From the NCBI GenBank assembly GCA_947259585.1, contig CAMYMV010000011.1, positions 1-64,000 of the forward strand: DNA of 64,000 bases. Direction: 5' to 3'. The notes under the pieces are model-generated. The model made no database searches. It saw only the letters and a list, made by a program, of their open reading frames with translations, and was not told the DNA's origin. Below, in pieces: positions 38,412 through 47,486 of the stretch. Origin of the DNA: an uncultured Gemmatimonadales bacterium. Its GTDB lineage: Bacteria > Gemmatimonadota > Gemmatimonadetes > Palauibacterales > Palauibacteraceae. A program made the translations under genes and the position numbers. Each line of letters begins with the position of its first letter. Position 1 is the stretch's first letter.

Positions 38412-39155
38412 TCAGTCCAGCTTCTTCACCCTGACGTTGCGGAAGTAGACGCTGGTTGCCACGTCGTGGTTCTGCAGGCCGATGTACCCGCGGGCCGTGA
38501 AGTCCTCGACCTTGCCGCGCGGCTCGGCCACCCAGTCGACGACCCGCGCACCGTTCAGCTCGACCGTGATCCTGTCGCCCACGAAGGAGACCTCCAGATC
38601 GTTCCACTCGCCGGGAGGCTTCGCGCGTTCCTCGCTCGGCGCTTCCGCGTCGTACACACCCCCGGTTTGGTGGATGCCCTCGGCCGCCGCAGCGTCGATC
38701 TGAATCTCGAAGCTGTGGTAGATGTAGTCGTCGCTGACCGGGACGTCGGGCACGCGCACGAATATCCCCGAATTCGCCTCCAGTACGGACGTCATGAACT
38801 CGAGTCGCAGGGTGAAGTCCCCGAAGGTCTCGGCCGCGTACCAGAGGAGCCCCATGCCGCCGTGTGAGGTCAGGATTCCCGTCTCGTGGTCCAGGGTGAA
38901 GTGGCCGGGGCCGTAGTGGTTCCAGCCGTGCTTCTGAAAGCCGCCGTCCTCCCACTCACCTAGTAGCGGAAAGAACCCATCCGCGAGCTCCTGTCCGGTG
39001 ATTCGGGCCACGGGTCCGTCCGACTCCGGCGTCACCATCTCCTCCTGTACGGGCAGTGTGGTCGGGCCTTCCGCCCGGTTGCGTTTCCACGTCATTAGGC
39101 CGATGAGCGCGACGCCGAGAACGACGGCCGCGATCAGGATCTCCCGTGTTCTCAT
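38412..39155 (-). CDS. DUF1080 (3-keto-disaccharide hydrolase-like) protein
   Basis: ELADGFFPLLGEWEDGGFQKHGWN...LEFMTSVLEANSGIFVRVP...GYIGLQNHDVATSVYFRNVRVKKLD; start overlaps upstream stop (ATGA). Confidence 0.85.
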   Translation of the reverse strand: MRTREILIAAVVLGVALIGLMTWKRNRAEGPTTLPVQEEMVTPESDGPVARITGQELADGFFPLLGEWEDGGFQKHGWNHYGPGHFTLDHETGILTSHGGMGLLWYAAETFGDFTLRLEFMTSVLEANSGIFVRVPDVPVSDDYIYHSFEIQIDAAAAEGIHQTGGVYDAEAPSEERAKPPGEWNDLEVSFVGDRITVELNGARVVDWVAEPRGKVEDFTARGYIGLQNHDVATSVYFRNVRVKKLD

Positions 39156-40405
39156 CTCTCTCTCCCCGGATTCCACTCGCCGCGCGCGACAGCCGGTATG
39201 AACGTCTCCAGGTCGGGCGGCGGGAAGGTAATGGTGCGCTCCTGCTCGGCGCTCATGTAGGCCGTCATCAGCAGCTCGGTCACGGCCACGCCATCGGCGA
39301 ACGTCTCATCCGGCATGCAGCCCGCCCGGAAGGCCCTCACCATGTGCCGGTTCTCGTCGGTGTAGCCATACTCCGCCTCCTCGTCGGCTACGATCGGCAT
39401 CACGCCGGTCTCCGCGTTCTGCTTCTCGACCAGGTCCTCGCCGGTGTCGCCCCGCACCTCGCGGCTCAGGAACACCTTGAGCCCCGGATCGAGGGAGTTG
39501 ATCTCCATGGCGTACTCCGGGCCGAGGAGCTCCATGCTCAGCCGTAGCCCGGCCCCCACGTAGCACCAGGAGGTGCTCACCTCGACGATGCGCGGGCCCC
39601 CGTCGGCCGCCCGGTACTCGACGACCCCGTGCGCATAGTCCTCCGACGGCCGGTTCTCATAGTCGACCTTGCCTCCGCTCATCTCGGCGAGGTGAGCTGC
39701 GTACCTGGGCCGCTGCCATTTCAGGCAGTCCGTGTGCGCCGTCACCTTCACCGGCGTCAGGACGTCTCGAGGCTCGCCGGGTGGTGTGAGAAGGAAGCGG
39801 GCCACCTCCACCGAGTGGCACATCATGTCGTTCAGCACCCCGCCGCCCTGCAGTTCGCCCTCCCAGAACCACGGCATGTGCGGACCGCTGTGCTCCTCGG
39901 CCGATCGCGCCAGGTAGGGCGGACCGGTGAGCGCGGCGCCCCTCGACCACACGATGCCCTTGCCGCGCACCACCGCTGGCGTGAACAGCTGGTTCTCGAG
40001 GTAGCCGTGGAGGAGGCCGGCGCGCTCCACGAGCTCGACCATGCGGCGCGCTTCCGCGGCGTTGCGGCCAAGCGGCTTCTCGCAGGCCACACCCACGAGC
40101 TCACCCTTTCCGGACTCGACCGCGTGGGCGATCTCCTCCATCACTTCGACGCGGGTGAAGTTGGGGGCGCAGATCCAGATCGCGTCGATCGCCGGGTCGA
40201 CCACCAGGTCGGTGACCGTGTCGTACGCCTTCGCGTCGCCCACGCCGAGCTCTCGGGCGAGCGCCGCCGCTTCCTCCGCAGTCGGGTCGCCCCGGCCCAC
40301 CACGCCGAGCACGTCGGCGTTCCGCACTCCGACCCAGGAACGGATGTGGAAGCGGGCCACGAACCCGCCCCCCACGAATCCGACGCCCAGTCGATCTTTA
40401 TCCAT
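39152..40405 (-). CDS. Gfo/Idh/MocA family oxidoreductase
   Basis: LGVGFVGGGFVARFHIRSWVGVRNADVLGVV; CEKPLGRNAAEARRMVE; GGGVLNDMMCHSVE. Confidence 0.9.
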   Translation of the reverse strand: MDKDRLGVGFVGGGFVARFHIRSWVGVRNADVLGVVGRGDPTAEEAAALARELGVGDAKAYDTVTDLVVDPAIDAIWICAPNFTRVEVMEEIAHAVESGKGELVGVACEKPLGRNAAEARRMVELVERAGLLHGYLENQLFTPAVVRGKGIVWSRGAALTGPPYLARSAEEHSGPHMPWFWEGELQGGGVLNDMMCHSVEVARFLLTPPGEPRDVLTPVKVTAHTDCLKWQRPRYAAHLAEMSGGKVDYENRPSEDYAHGVVEYRAADGGPRIVEVSTSWCYVGAGLRLSMELLGPEYAMEINSLDPGLKVFLSREVRGDTGEDLVEKQNAETGVMPIVADEEAEYGYTDENRHMVRAFRAGCMPDETFADGVAVTELLMTAYMSAEQERTITFPPPDLETFIPAVARGEWNPGRER

Positions 40406-40432
40406 GGATCTCTCTCAAGTCGTTCGTTGGTC

Positions 40433-41680
40433 TCAGGTTTCTGCCTCGACCGGGGCCGGCTTCGACTCCTCGCGGAAGAACAGGAGGAACGCGACCGCGC
40501 AGATGAGCGTCAGGGCGCATGGCACCAGGAACACGTTCGTCCAATTGGTCCCGGCGTCGGTGGTGAAGAGGTCCCGGATCCCCCCGGCGAACAGGCTGCC
40601 GAGGAACCGCCCCATCCCGAGCGCGATGATCGCGATCAGGCTCTGGGCCGAGGCACGGATGTCGGGTGGCGCCACCTTGTCCACGTAGATGAACGCGGCG
40701 ACGAAGAAGAACACGTAGCAGAAGCCGTGCAACGTGAGCGAGGCGATGACGAGCCAAGTGGGGCTTCCGATCGCGAAGATGATGTAGCGGATGGGCCAGG
40801 CAATCACCCCGATCGCCAGGGTCTTCCGCATGCCGTACTTCCCCAGCGACCACGAGAGCATGAACGCCATCACGAAGATCTCGGCGAACTGCGCGATCGT
40901 CATCACTGCCGGGATGTTCCGGCTCGAGATCCCGATCGCCTCGGACTCGAGGAAGGGAGCCGTGAGGATGTAGTAGAACTCCAGCTCGGTGGCGACGACG
41001 AACGTGATCCCGACGAAGATCGCGAAGTCCTTCACCTGCAGCATCTTGATCGACTCGAGGAACGCCCATGGGCTCACGCCTTCCTTCTGCGGCGGCGTGT
41101 TCGGGAGCGCGAACGACTGCAGGCCCATGACGATCGACAGCGCCCCGGCGAGCAGCAGCATGTCGCCCTGCATGCCGGGGAGGACGTCGCCTTCCCCGAG
41201 CCACCGCCAGCCCGTCAGCGTCCACCCGGCGGCGATCCACCCCAGCGTCCCCCACACGCGGATCGCCCCGAACTCCTTCTCGGAGTCCTTCAGGTTGATC
41301 ATCGCGATCGAGTTGGTGAGGGCCAGCGTGGGGGCGTAGAGCATGCAATACACGAGCATGAGGACGAACATCCCGCTGAAGTCCGTCATGCGTGCGACCG
41401 CCATGAGAAGGACGCCGCCCGTGACCGCCAGGAACCCGATCACCTTCTCGGTGGAGAAATACCGATCCGCCACCTGGCCGCCGATCATCGGAGCGACGAT
41501 CGTCGCGAGGGGAAGGAGCGCGTAGATCCAGCCGACCTGTCCGCCGCTGAAGCCCAGATCGTTCAGCAGGTAGGAGGAAAGGACGGGGGCCCACGCTCCC
41601 CAGATAGCGTACTGCAGGAACATCATGGCCCCGAGCTGGATCTTCCGGCCGGAGGCCCGGCTGCCCGATGCGTCGCTCAA
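40433..41680 (-). CDS. MFS sugar/nucleoside-type transporter
   Basis: LGAMMFLQYAIWGAWAPVLSSYLLNDLGFSGGQVGWIYALLPLATIVAPMIGGQVADRYFSTEK. Confidence 0.87.
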   Translation of the reverse strand: MSDASGSRASGRKIQLGAMMFLQYAIWGAWAPVLSSYLLNDLGFSGGQVGWIYALLPLATIVAPMIGGQVADRYFSTEKVIGFLAVTGGVLLMAVARMTDFSGMFVLMLVYCMLYAPTLALTNSIAMINLKDSEKEFGAIRVWGTLGWIAAGWTLTGWRWLGEGDVLPGMQGDMLLLAGALSIVMGLQSFALPNTPPQKEGVSPWAFLESIKMLQVKDFAIFVGITFVVATELEFYYILTAPFLESEAIGISSRNIPAVMTIAQFAEIFVMAFMLSWSLGKYGMRKTLAIGVIAWPIRYIIFAIGSPTWLVIASLTLHGFCYVFFFVAAFIYVDKVAPPDIRASAQSLIAIIALGMGRFLGSLFAGGIRDLFTTDAGTNWTNVFLVPCALTLICAVAFLLFFREESKPAPVEAET

Positions 41681-41690
41681 CGGTGCGCCC

Positions 41691-43427
41691 TCAGACGATC
41701 CTGCGCTCGACCGGGTTCCAGTACACGCGGCGACCCTCCAGGTACGACTTCGTGGCCATGTGGCAGGTGATCGCCTCCTCGATGCCGCGATCGATGTTGC
41801 AGCTCGGCGTCCCGCCGTACCGGATGCAGTTGAGCCACTCCCGGAGGTGGAGATAGTAGGTGCTCACCCGCTTACCTCCCCGGTACGTGAACAGGAGCCC
41901 GCGGCTCGCAAAGTACTCCTGCGTGGCTGTCGTCACGGCGTCCACGCCCTTGAAGCCGCTCTGATACGTGAGCATTGGCCGATCCGCCTCCAGGAAGCCC
42001 TCTTCGAGCATCTCCGCGTAGCGGGTCGACAAGGCGTCCGCTGTGACCTTGAGACGCTCGCCGACGTCCATCGTCGCATCGTGCCCCATGATTCGGATCC
42101 CGCGATGGTAGCCGTTGGCGAGAGTGGCGCTGTACACGAGCGTCAGATCCCGGTCCGGATACTCGAGCACCGCCTGCCAGACGTCCGGCACGTCGCGGCC
42201 GTCCTTGAAGAAGTAGATGCCGCCCGACGCCGTCGCCGAGTGCGGGATCCCCAGGCCGAGTATCTGGTTGACGGCGTCGTACTCGTGCGACAGGAGATCC
42301 CCCGAAAGGCCGGTTCCGTAGTCGTACCAGCAGCGCCAGCGGAAGAAACGCTCCAGGTTGAACGGGACCTTGTTCTGAGCCGCTTCCTGAAACAGCTCCC
42401 AGTCGATCGTGCGGGGGCTTCCCTTCTCGTGGATCTCCCACACCCAGGCACCCCACGGGTCGTTTCGGTTGGTGGTCGTCTCGACGAGGGTAACGGGACC
42501 GAGGATGCCCTTCTCGACCACCCGCCGGGCTTTTTCGTGGCTCTCGATCTGGCGGTTCTGGTGTCCGAGCTGGAACACGATTCCCGAGCTCTTTACCGCT
42601 TCGGCCATCGGCCACACCTCATCCTCGGTGCGGGTCATGCACTTCTCGCAGTACACATGCTTGCCCATCTCGGCCGCTGCCATGGTGACGCGAGAATGCC
42701 AGTGATCCGGCGTCGCGATGATGACCGCGTCGACGTCAGGCGCCGCGATGAGCTCCTCGAAATGGCGATACCGCTTCGCCGGCTCGAGCTGGCGGGTGTC
42801 TCCGCCGGGCCGGAGCGGCTGAGTGGAAGCCACGATCGCCTTCTCGGCCCGCACGTCGAACAGGTCGCACACGGCCGTGAGCTCTACGTTGAGGTTCTCC
42901 TGCTCGAGCCACTCCTCCAACCTCGTGTCGCGCGGCTCCTCGAGCTTGGCCTCCTGAAGCTCCTCGAACCAATCCGGATGCGCGAAGCCCAGGCTTCGCA
43001 CCAGCGACTCACCCTCTAGACCGTATCCGATGATGCCGACCCGGATCACCTCCGGGTGCGTGCGGGTCTCGAGCTCCGAGAACAGGGCCGCACCCTCGTC
43101 GTCGATCCCCAGCTCGTCGAGCAAGCGTTGTCGCTCATCGGCATCCAGACCCCTCCGGCGCAGCGCGGCGTATCCCAGCGCGCCGAGGACCGGGACCGTG
43201 GCCAGGGCCTTCAGGACATCCCGGCGTCCCATTCCGCCCGAGCCGGCCGGCGTACCCGTGGAAGGCGGCTCGGCAGGGGGCGGTGTATCCGCGGCGCCGC
43301 CGGCCTCGGCCTCCGGCTCCCTGGCCACCGGCTCCGTTGGCTCGGTCGTGGGCTCGTCCGACGCCTCTCCCATGCCACCGTTCAGGTCGAAGATATCTTC
43401 TTCGCCGTTTCGAATGTCATCACTCAT
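41691..43427 (-). CDS. Gfo/Idh/MocA family oxidoreductase with acidic/proline-rich N-terminal extension and hydrophobic anchor
   Basis: VIRVGIIGYGLEGESLVRSLG; HVYCEKCMTRTEDEVWPMAEAVKSSGIVFQLGHQNRQ; N-term GRRDVLKALATVPVLGALGYAALRRRG. Confidence 0.87.
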   Translation of the reverse strand: MSDDIRNGEEDIFDLNGGMGEASDEPTTEPTEPVAREPEAEAGGAADTPPPAEPPSTGTPAGSGGMGRRDVLKALATVPVLGALGYAALRRRGLDADERQRLLDELGIDDEGAALFSELETRTHPEVIRVGIIGYGLEGESLVRSLGFAHPDWFEELQEAKLEEPRDTRLEEWLEQENLNVELTAVCDLFDVRAEKAIVASTQPLRPGGDTRQLEPAKRYRHFEELIAAPDVDAVIIATPDHWHSRVTMAAAEMGKHVYCEKCMTRTEDEVWPMAEAVKSSGIVFQLGHQNRQIESHEKARRVVEKGILGPVTLVETTTNRNDPWGAWVWEIHEKGSPRTIDWELFQEAAQNKVPFNLERFFRWRCWYDYGTGLSGDLLSHEYDAVNQILGLGIPHSATASGGIYFFKDGRDVPDVWQAVLEYPDRDLTLVYSATLANGYHRGIRIMGHDATMDVGERLKVTADALSTRYAEMLEEGFLEADRPMLTYQSGFKGVDAVTTATQEYFASRGLLFTYRGGKRVSTYYLHLREWLNCIRYGGTPSCNIDRGIEEAITCHMATKSYLEGRRVYWNPVERRIV

Positions 43428-43458
43428 CGTTCGTCCTCCGCCGGGTTTCGCGTGGGCG

Positions 43459-43962
43459 TCATGCGTAGGATTCCTGAACGGAGCCGCGGGCGCGCGCCAC
43501 CCGCAGCAGGCGATCCAGTCCGATGATGTGCCCCGTCGGGAAGAACAGGGTCACCAGCAACGCGCACAGCTCGATCAGCGTCTTGTTGATGATCAGGTAG
43601 GCGCCCTCGGCCGGAATCGTGTACACGAGCCCTGGCCATGGCGGCGTGGCGAGGTAGTACAGGAGGAGCATGATGGCCGCGAAGACGGTCGCCGTCCTGG
43701 TCAGACCACCCAGCATCAGCCCGAGTCCGACGAGGACCAGCCCCCACATGTTCAGTTGATCGATGAAGGCAAGCGTGCCCGGATTGGATGCCAGGTCCAT
43801 GAAGAGCTCCGACATGAAGCCCTGCGAGTCTTCCAGATAGCCGGCAGCCGTCCAATACGGGTTGAGGAGCTTGGAGACACCCTCGTAGAAGAAGTGCCAC
43901 CCGATGGCGAAGCGCAGCGCCACCAGGGCGGTCAGTTGGACGCCCGAGTATTCCGATCTCAT
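43459..43962 (-). CDS. DoxX family membrane protein
   Basis: LVALRFAIGWHFFYEGVSKLLNPYW...; internal start MRSEYSGVQ with AGGAGGG RBS. Confidence 0.8.
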   Translation of the reverse strand: MRSEYSGVQLTALVALRFAIGWHFFYEGVSKLLNPYWTAAGYLEDSQGFMSELFMDLASNPGTLAFIDQLNMWGLVLVGLGLMLGGLTRTATVFAAIMLLLYYLATPPWPGLVYTIPAEGAYLIINKTLIELCALLVTLFFPTGHIIGLDRLLRVARARGSVQESYA

Positions 43963-43990
43963 CTCACACCCTCCTGGTGGGAAACCGCCG

Positions 43991-45010
43991 TCAGCCGGCC
44001 CAGCCGACCCAGCCGGCCGAGAGCGTCGGGTGGCCTTCGACATCGATCACCATGCACTCGAACCCGGGCGCGGAGTCGATGAAGCGCACTCCCTCGCGCG
44101 GGGACATCAGCGCCACGGCCGTGGCCAGCGCGTCGGAGGCGAACGCCGTGGGACCCTTGACCGTCACGCTCAGGACGTGGTCGGGCGAAAGTCCCGTGCG
44201 GGAGCTCACGATGTGGTGCCACGATCTGTCCGGGTCGAACCGGGCCTCGTAGCCGCCCGAGGTCGCGACGGCTCCGCCCGTCATCCGCAGAGGCCATGGG
44301 AGAATCCCGCCTTGCCGCGGATCGCGCACGGCAACCACCCAGGGGATGGCGTCCTCCCGAAGGCCGGAGGCACGAATGTCTCCTCCCGCGTCGACCAGGA
44401 AGCGATCGATTCCGTGCGCATCGAGCACCGAGGCCATCGCATCCACGATGTAGCCCTTGGCGATCCCGTCGAGCGTGATGCCCATCCCGTCCCGCTCGAG
44501 GGCGATCCGCGAGGTGGAAGCACGAAGGGCATCCGAGCCGACCGTCTCGAGGGTATCTCGCCAGACGACGGGATCCGGAGAGCCCCCGGCACCCTTCAGG
44601 AGATCCACGAGCGGCTGAACCGTGATGTCGAAGGCGCCGCCGCTGTACTCATGGACCGCGGCCGACCGATCGATCAGCAGCGTCAGCTCCGGCGGCGGAT
44701 CCGCGAGGCTTCCCTCCGCGTTGAGCACGCCCACGGCGGAGCCTGGGTCGAACCGATTGAGGAGGCCGATCAGGCGATCCATCTCCTCGAACGCACGGCC
44801 GGCCGCCTCATCCAACAAGCACCGGGAGTGGTGGATCGCGGCGACCGACACGCGGGTGCTCATAGCCCGCCTGTCGAGGACGAGCTTGTGGTCGCCGGAC
44901 GGCAGGATCGTGTCTTCGATGCGCTCCGGCGCGGGCCCGGCGGGCTCGAATCCCATCTCGAGCAGCACCGCCATCGTCGCGGGGTCGCGTTCCCCGTGCG
45001 CGGGTCTCAC
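43991..45010 (-). CDS. apbE: FAD:protein FMN transferase (ApbE family)
   Basis: MGITLDGIAKGYIVDAMASVLDAHGIDRFLVDAGGDIRASG; AVATSGGYEARF; HHIVSSRTG. Confidence 0.88.
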   Translation of the reverse strand: MRPAHGERDPATMAVLLEMGFEPAGPAPERIEDTILPSGDHKLVLDRRAMSTRVSVAAIHHSRCLLDEAAGRAFEEMDRLIGLLNRFDPGSAVGVLNAEGSLADPPPELTLLIDRSAAVHEYSGGAFDITVQPLVDLLKGAGGSPDPVVWRDTLETVGSDALRASTSRIALERDGMGITLDGIAKGYIVDAMASVLDAHGIDRFLVDAGGDIRASGLREDAIPWVVAVRDPRQGGILPWPLRMTGGAVATSGGYEARFDPDRSWHHIVSSRTGLSPDHVLSVTVKGPTAFASDALATAVALMSPREGVRFIDSAPGFECMVIDVEGHPTLSAGWVGWAG

Positions 45011-45179
45011 GTCATCGGATCTCCAGGCGGGACGTGACCAGACTTCATCAGTCTAATCACCCTAGACCGTATAGGCACGCGCGGCCTGTCGCGAGATCCT
45101 CGACTCGATCTGTGGTGGGATCTCCAACTGGCAGGCGTACGGTCGCTCGCGGCGGCGTGATGAGCCTCCGCCGGCTCAT

Positions 45180-46043
45180 TCAGGTCTCGAGTCGGCTCAG
45201 ATAGCGTAAGCTCGCCTCCACGGACTGGAAGGGCTTACCCGGGCCATCGTGCTCGACGAAGTAGTGGCGGATCCCGGCCCGCTCCCGGTGCCGGAAGATC
45301 TCGGTCCAGTCGATGACGCCGCTCCCCACCTCGGTCATCCGGCCATCGCCGGTCCGGTCCTTCACATGAACCAGCGGGATTCGGCCGGGCCAGCGATCGA
45401 TGAAGGCGATCGGGTCGCCGCCCGCATCGACGATCCAGTAGAGGTCGAGCTCGACCTGAACCAGTTCCGGATCGGCTGTCTCGAGGAAGACGTCCAGCGG
45501 CGTTCGGCCCTCCATCTCCCGGAACTCGATGTCGTGGTTGTGATAGGCGAACTTAAGCCCCATCTCACGGGCCTCGGCCGCCGCACGCGTGAGGCGATCG
45601 GCGATCGCCCGCCAGTCGTCCAGAGAGGCACGCAGCGACTCGGGGATCGACGGCACGACAACGTACTCATGCCCGACCGTGGCGGCGGCCTCGAGAGTCG
45701 CGGGCCACGCCTCCTCCACGAGGTTGAAAGCTACGTGGGCCGAAGGGGCACGAAGGCCGGCGTCGGCCAGGAACCCCCGGATCTCCGTCGGCGAATGGCC
45801 GAAGTAGCCCGCGAACTCCACCTCCTCGTAGCCGATCTGAGCTACCCGGGCCAGAGTTCCGGCCACGTCCCGCTCCATCTCCGCGCGGAGCGTATAGAGC
45901 TGGACTCCCAGCGGACCGGAGAGCTTCGGCCGATCCGTTTCCTTGGGTGCGCACGCGGCCGCGCCGGGAAGTGATCCGATGAAGGGAGCGCCCGCCGTCA
46001 GCACGGCCAGCCGGGCCAGCGCCTCCCGTCGAGTTATCGTCAC
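45180..46043 (-). CDS. Sugar phosphate isomerase/epimerase-like TIM barrel with signal/Tat leader
   Basis: GVQLYTLRAEMERDVAGTLARVAQIGYEEVEFAGYFGHSPTEIR; KFAYHNHDIEF; VHVKDRTGDG. Confidence 0.9.
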   Translation of the reverse strand: MTITRREALARLAVLTAGAPFIGSLPGAAACAPKETDRPKLSGPLGVQLYTLRAEMERDVAGTLARVAQIGYEEVEFAGYFGHSPTEIRGFLADAGLRAPSAHVAFNLVEEAWPATLEAAATVGHEYVVVPSIPESLRASLDDWRAIADRLTRAAAEAREMGLKFAYHNHDIEFREMEGRTPLDVFLETADPELVQVELDLYWIVDAGGDPIAFIDRWPGRIPLVHVKDRTGDGRMTEVGSGVIDWTEIFRHRERAGIRHYFVEHDGPGKPFQSVEASLRYLSRLET

Positions 46044-46081
46044 TCAGAGCTCCTCTGTCGATCCAAGCCTTTGCCACCCGC

Positions 46082-47458
46082 CTACCGATGCCACTCCAGC
46101 ATCGGGAGGACCTCCTTTTGTAGCTCGCACATCTCGTTGATCAGATGGACCGCGCTCTGATACGAAGGTGTTGTGGGATCTATCAGTAGCGCCTGCAGTA
46201 GCTTGTCTCGCGAGCCCTCGTCGAACGCCTCGCAAAGTAGCCGATTGATCGAGGTTTGGGGACGTAGCAGAGCCAGCACCCCCTCAGGCAGACCGGAGAC
46301 TTCCACCGGGGTGAGCCCCCGATCGTCCGCGAGGGCCGGAACCTCGACGACCGCCCCCTCGGGCAGCCCCCGCATATGACCCTGATTGGGCACGTTCACC
46401 GCATCGAGACGCTGCGGCACGCCGCAGCTCACGCCCTCGATGAGCGGGATCGCCAGCTCGCCGGAGGGTTTCGGTGCCGCCGGATCCGAGGTCTCCCGGT
46501 CGCTGGAGCGCAGTCGGCCCTCCGCCATCGGGTGGTAAAGCGGCACGCCGGTGGGCTGCTCTTCCAGATTGTAGATCCAGGGCGGCACACGGTCGTCTTT
46601 CCAGGGGTTCAGCTCCGCCGGATCGTAGTAGAACTGGAGGTGGCTGCTCGCGAGAAAGCCCTCGGCCCACCCGATGTACTCGCCGATGTGGTTGGTCCCG
46701 GGCGAGGGGTAGAGACCGAAGGTGCGGAACAGGATCCGGCTGAGGGCGATCTCGTCCCACTCCGACAGCCAGTGAGCGCGACGCTCGCGATCCCGCAGCT
46801 CGGGATAAAGATCCTCACCGGTCGCGCGGTCGCGGATCGACGTGAACCAGGTGAAGTGGTTGAGTCCGCTCGCCTCGAACTCGATCTCGTCCACGGGTCG
46901 CTCGAGGAACCCAGCGATCTGCTTCATTCCGCCGAATACACCGTGGCACAGCCCGATCGTCGTCACCCCGCTCGTTCGAGTGAGTTGTTCGCACAGCTTG
47001 GTGAGTGGGTTCGTGTAGTTGAGGAGCCACGCGTCCGGGCACACCCGGTCCATCGCGCGTGCCACCTCGACGCAGGGCTCCATGCCGCGAAGCGCGTGGA
47101 ACAGCCCGCCGGGCCCTCCGTTCTCACCGTAGATCTGGCGGAAGCCGAGCTTGCGCGGGATGTGGAAATCCTGCGCCCAATAGAAGTACCGTCGCCGCTC
47201 GATGGAGAGAATCACGTAGTCCGCCTCTCGGAGCGCATCCTCGAGGACCGTGGTGGCGTCGACTCTGACTTCGCGACCCAGCGCATCGGCGCACGCGCGG
47301 GCGTAGGCGCGGGTCCGCTCGACGGCCGGCGCATCTCGATCCATCAGCGCCAGATCGAGGTCGCATTCGCAGATCGGATCGCTCAGCAGGACATCGGCCA
47401 CGGTCGCGGGCCCGAACTCGCGACTTCCGGCTCCGACGATGGCGATCTTCAGCTTCAT
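46082..47458 (-). CDS. GH4 family glycoside hydrolase (alpha-glucosidase/galacturonidase type)
   Basis: MKLKIAIVGAGSREFGPATVADVLL; LNYTNPLTKLCEQL; GLCHGVFGG; GLNHFTWF. Confidence 0.88.
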   Translation of the reverse strand: MKLKIAIVGAGSREFGPATVADVLLSDPICECDLDLALMDRDAPAVERTRAYARACADALGREVRVDATTVLEDALREADYVILSIERRRYFYWAQDFHIPRKLGFRQIYGENGGPGGLFHALRGMEPCVEVARAMDRVCPDAWLLNYTNPLTKLCEQLTRTSGVTTIGLCHGVFGGMKQIAGFLERPVDEIEFEASGLNHFTWFTSIRDRATGEDLYPELRDRERRAHWLSEWDEIALSRILFRTFGLYPSPGTNHIGEYIGWAEGFLASSHLQFYYDPAELNPWKDDRVPPWIYNLEEQPTGVPLYHPMAEGRLRSSDRETSDPAAPKPSGELAIPLIEGVSCGVPQRLDAVNVPNQGHMRGLPEGAVVEVPALADDRGLTPVEVSGLPEGVLALLRPQTSINRLLCEAFDEGSRDKLLQALLIDPTTPSYQSAVHLINEMCELQKEVLPMLEWHR

Positions 47459-47486
47459 CGAGCTCTCGTTGGTATGGAGTTGGTCG

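Noticed and set aside
39629-41770. 713-aa plus-strand ORF
   Set aside because: Antisense to the Gfo/Idh/MocA and MFS genes with clear domain motifs; a high-GC codon-bias shadow ORF rich in H/R/D/E with no recognisable fold.
41625-43019. 464-aa plus-strand ORF (also 28453-29571 -, 33086-34765 +, 35091-36341 +, 35797-37008 -, 48144-49214 +, 53055-53945 -)
   Set aside because: Antisense or alternative-frame ORFs over genes with solid domain evidence.
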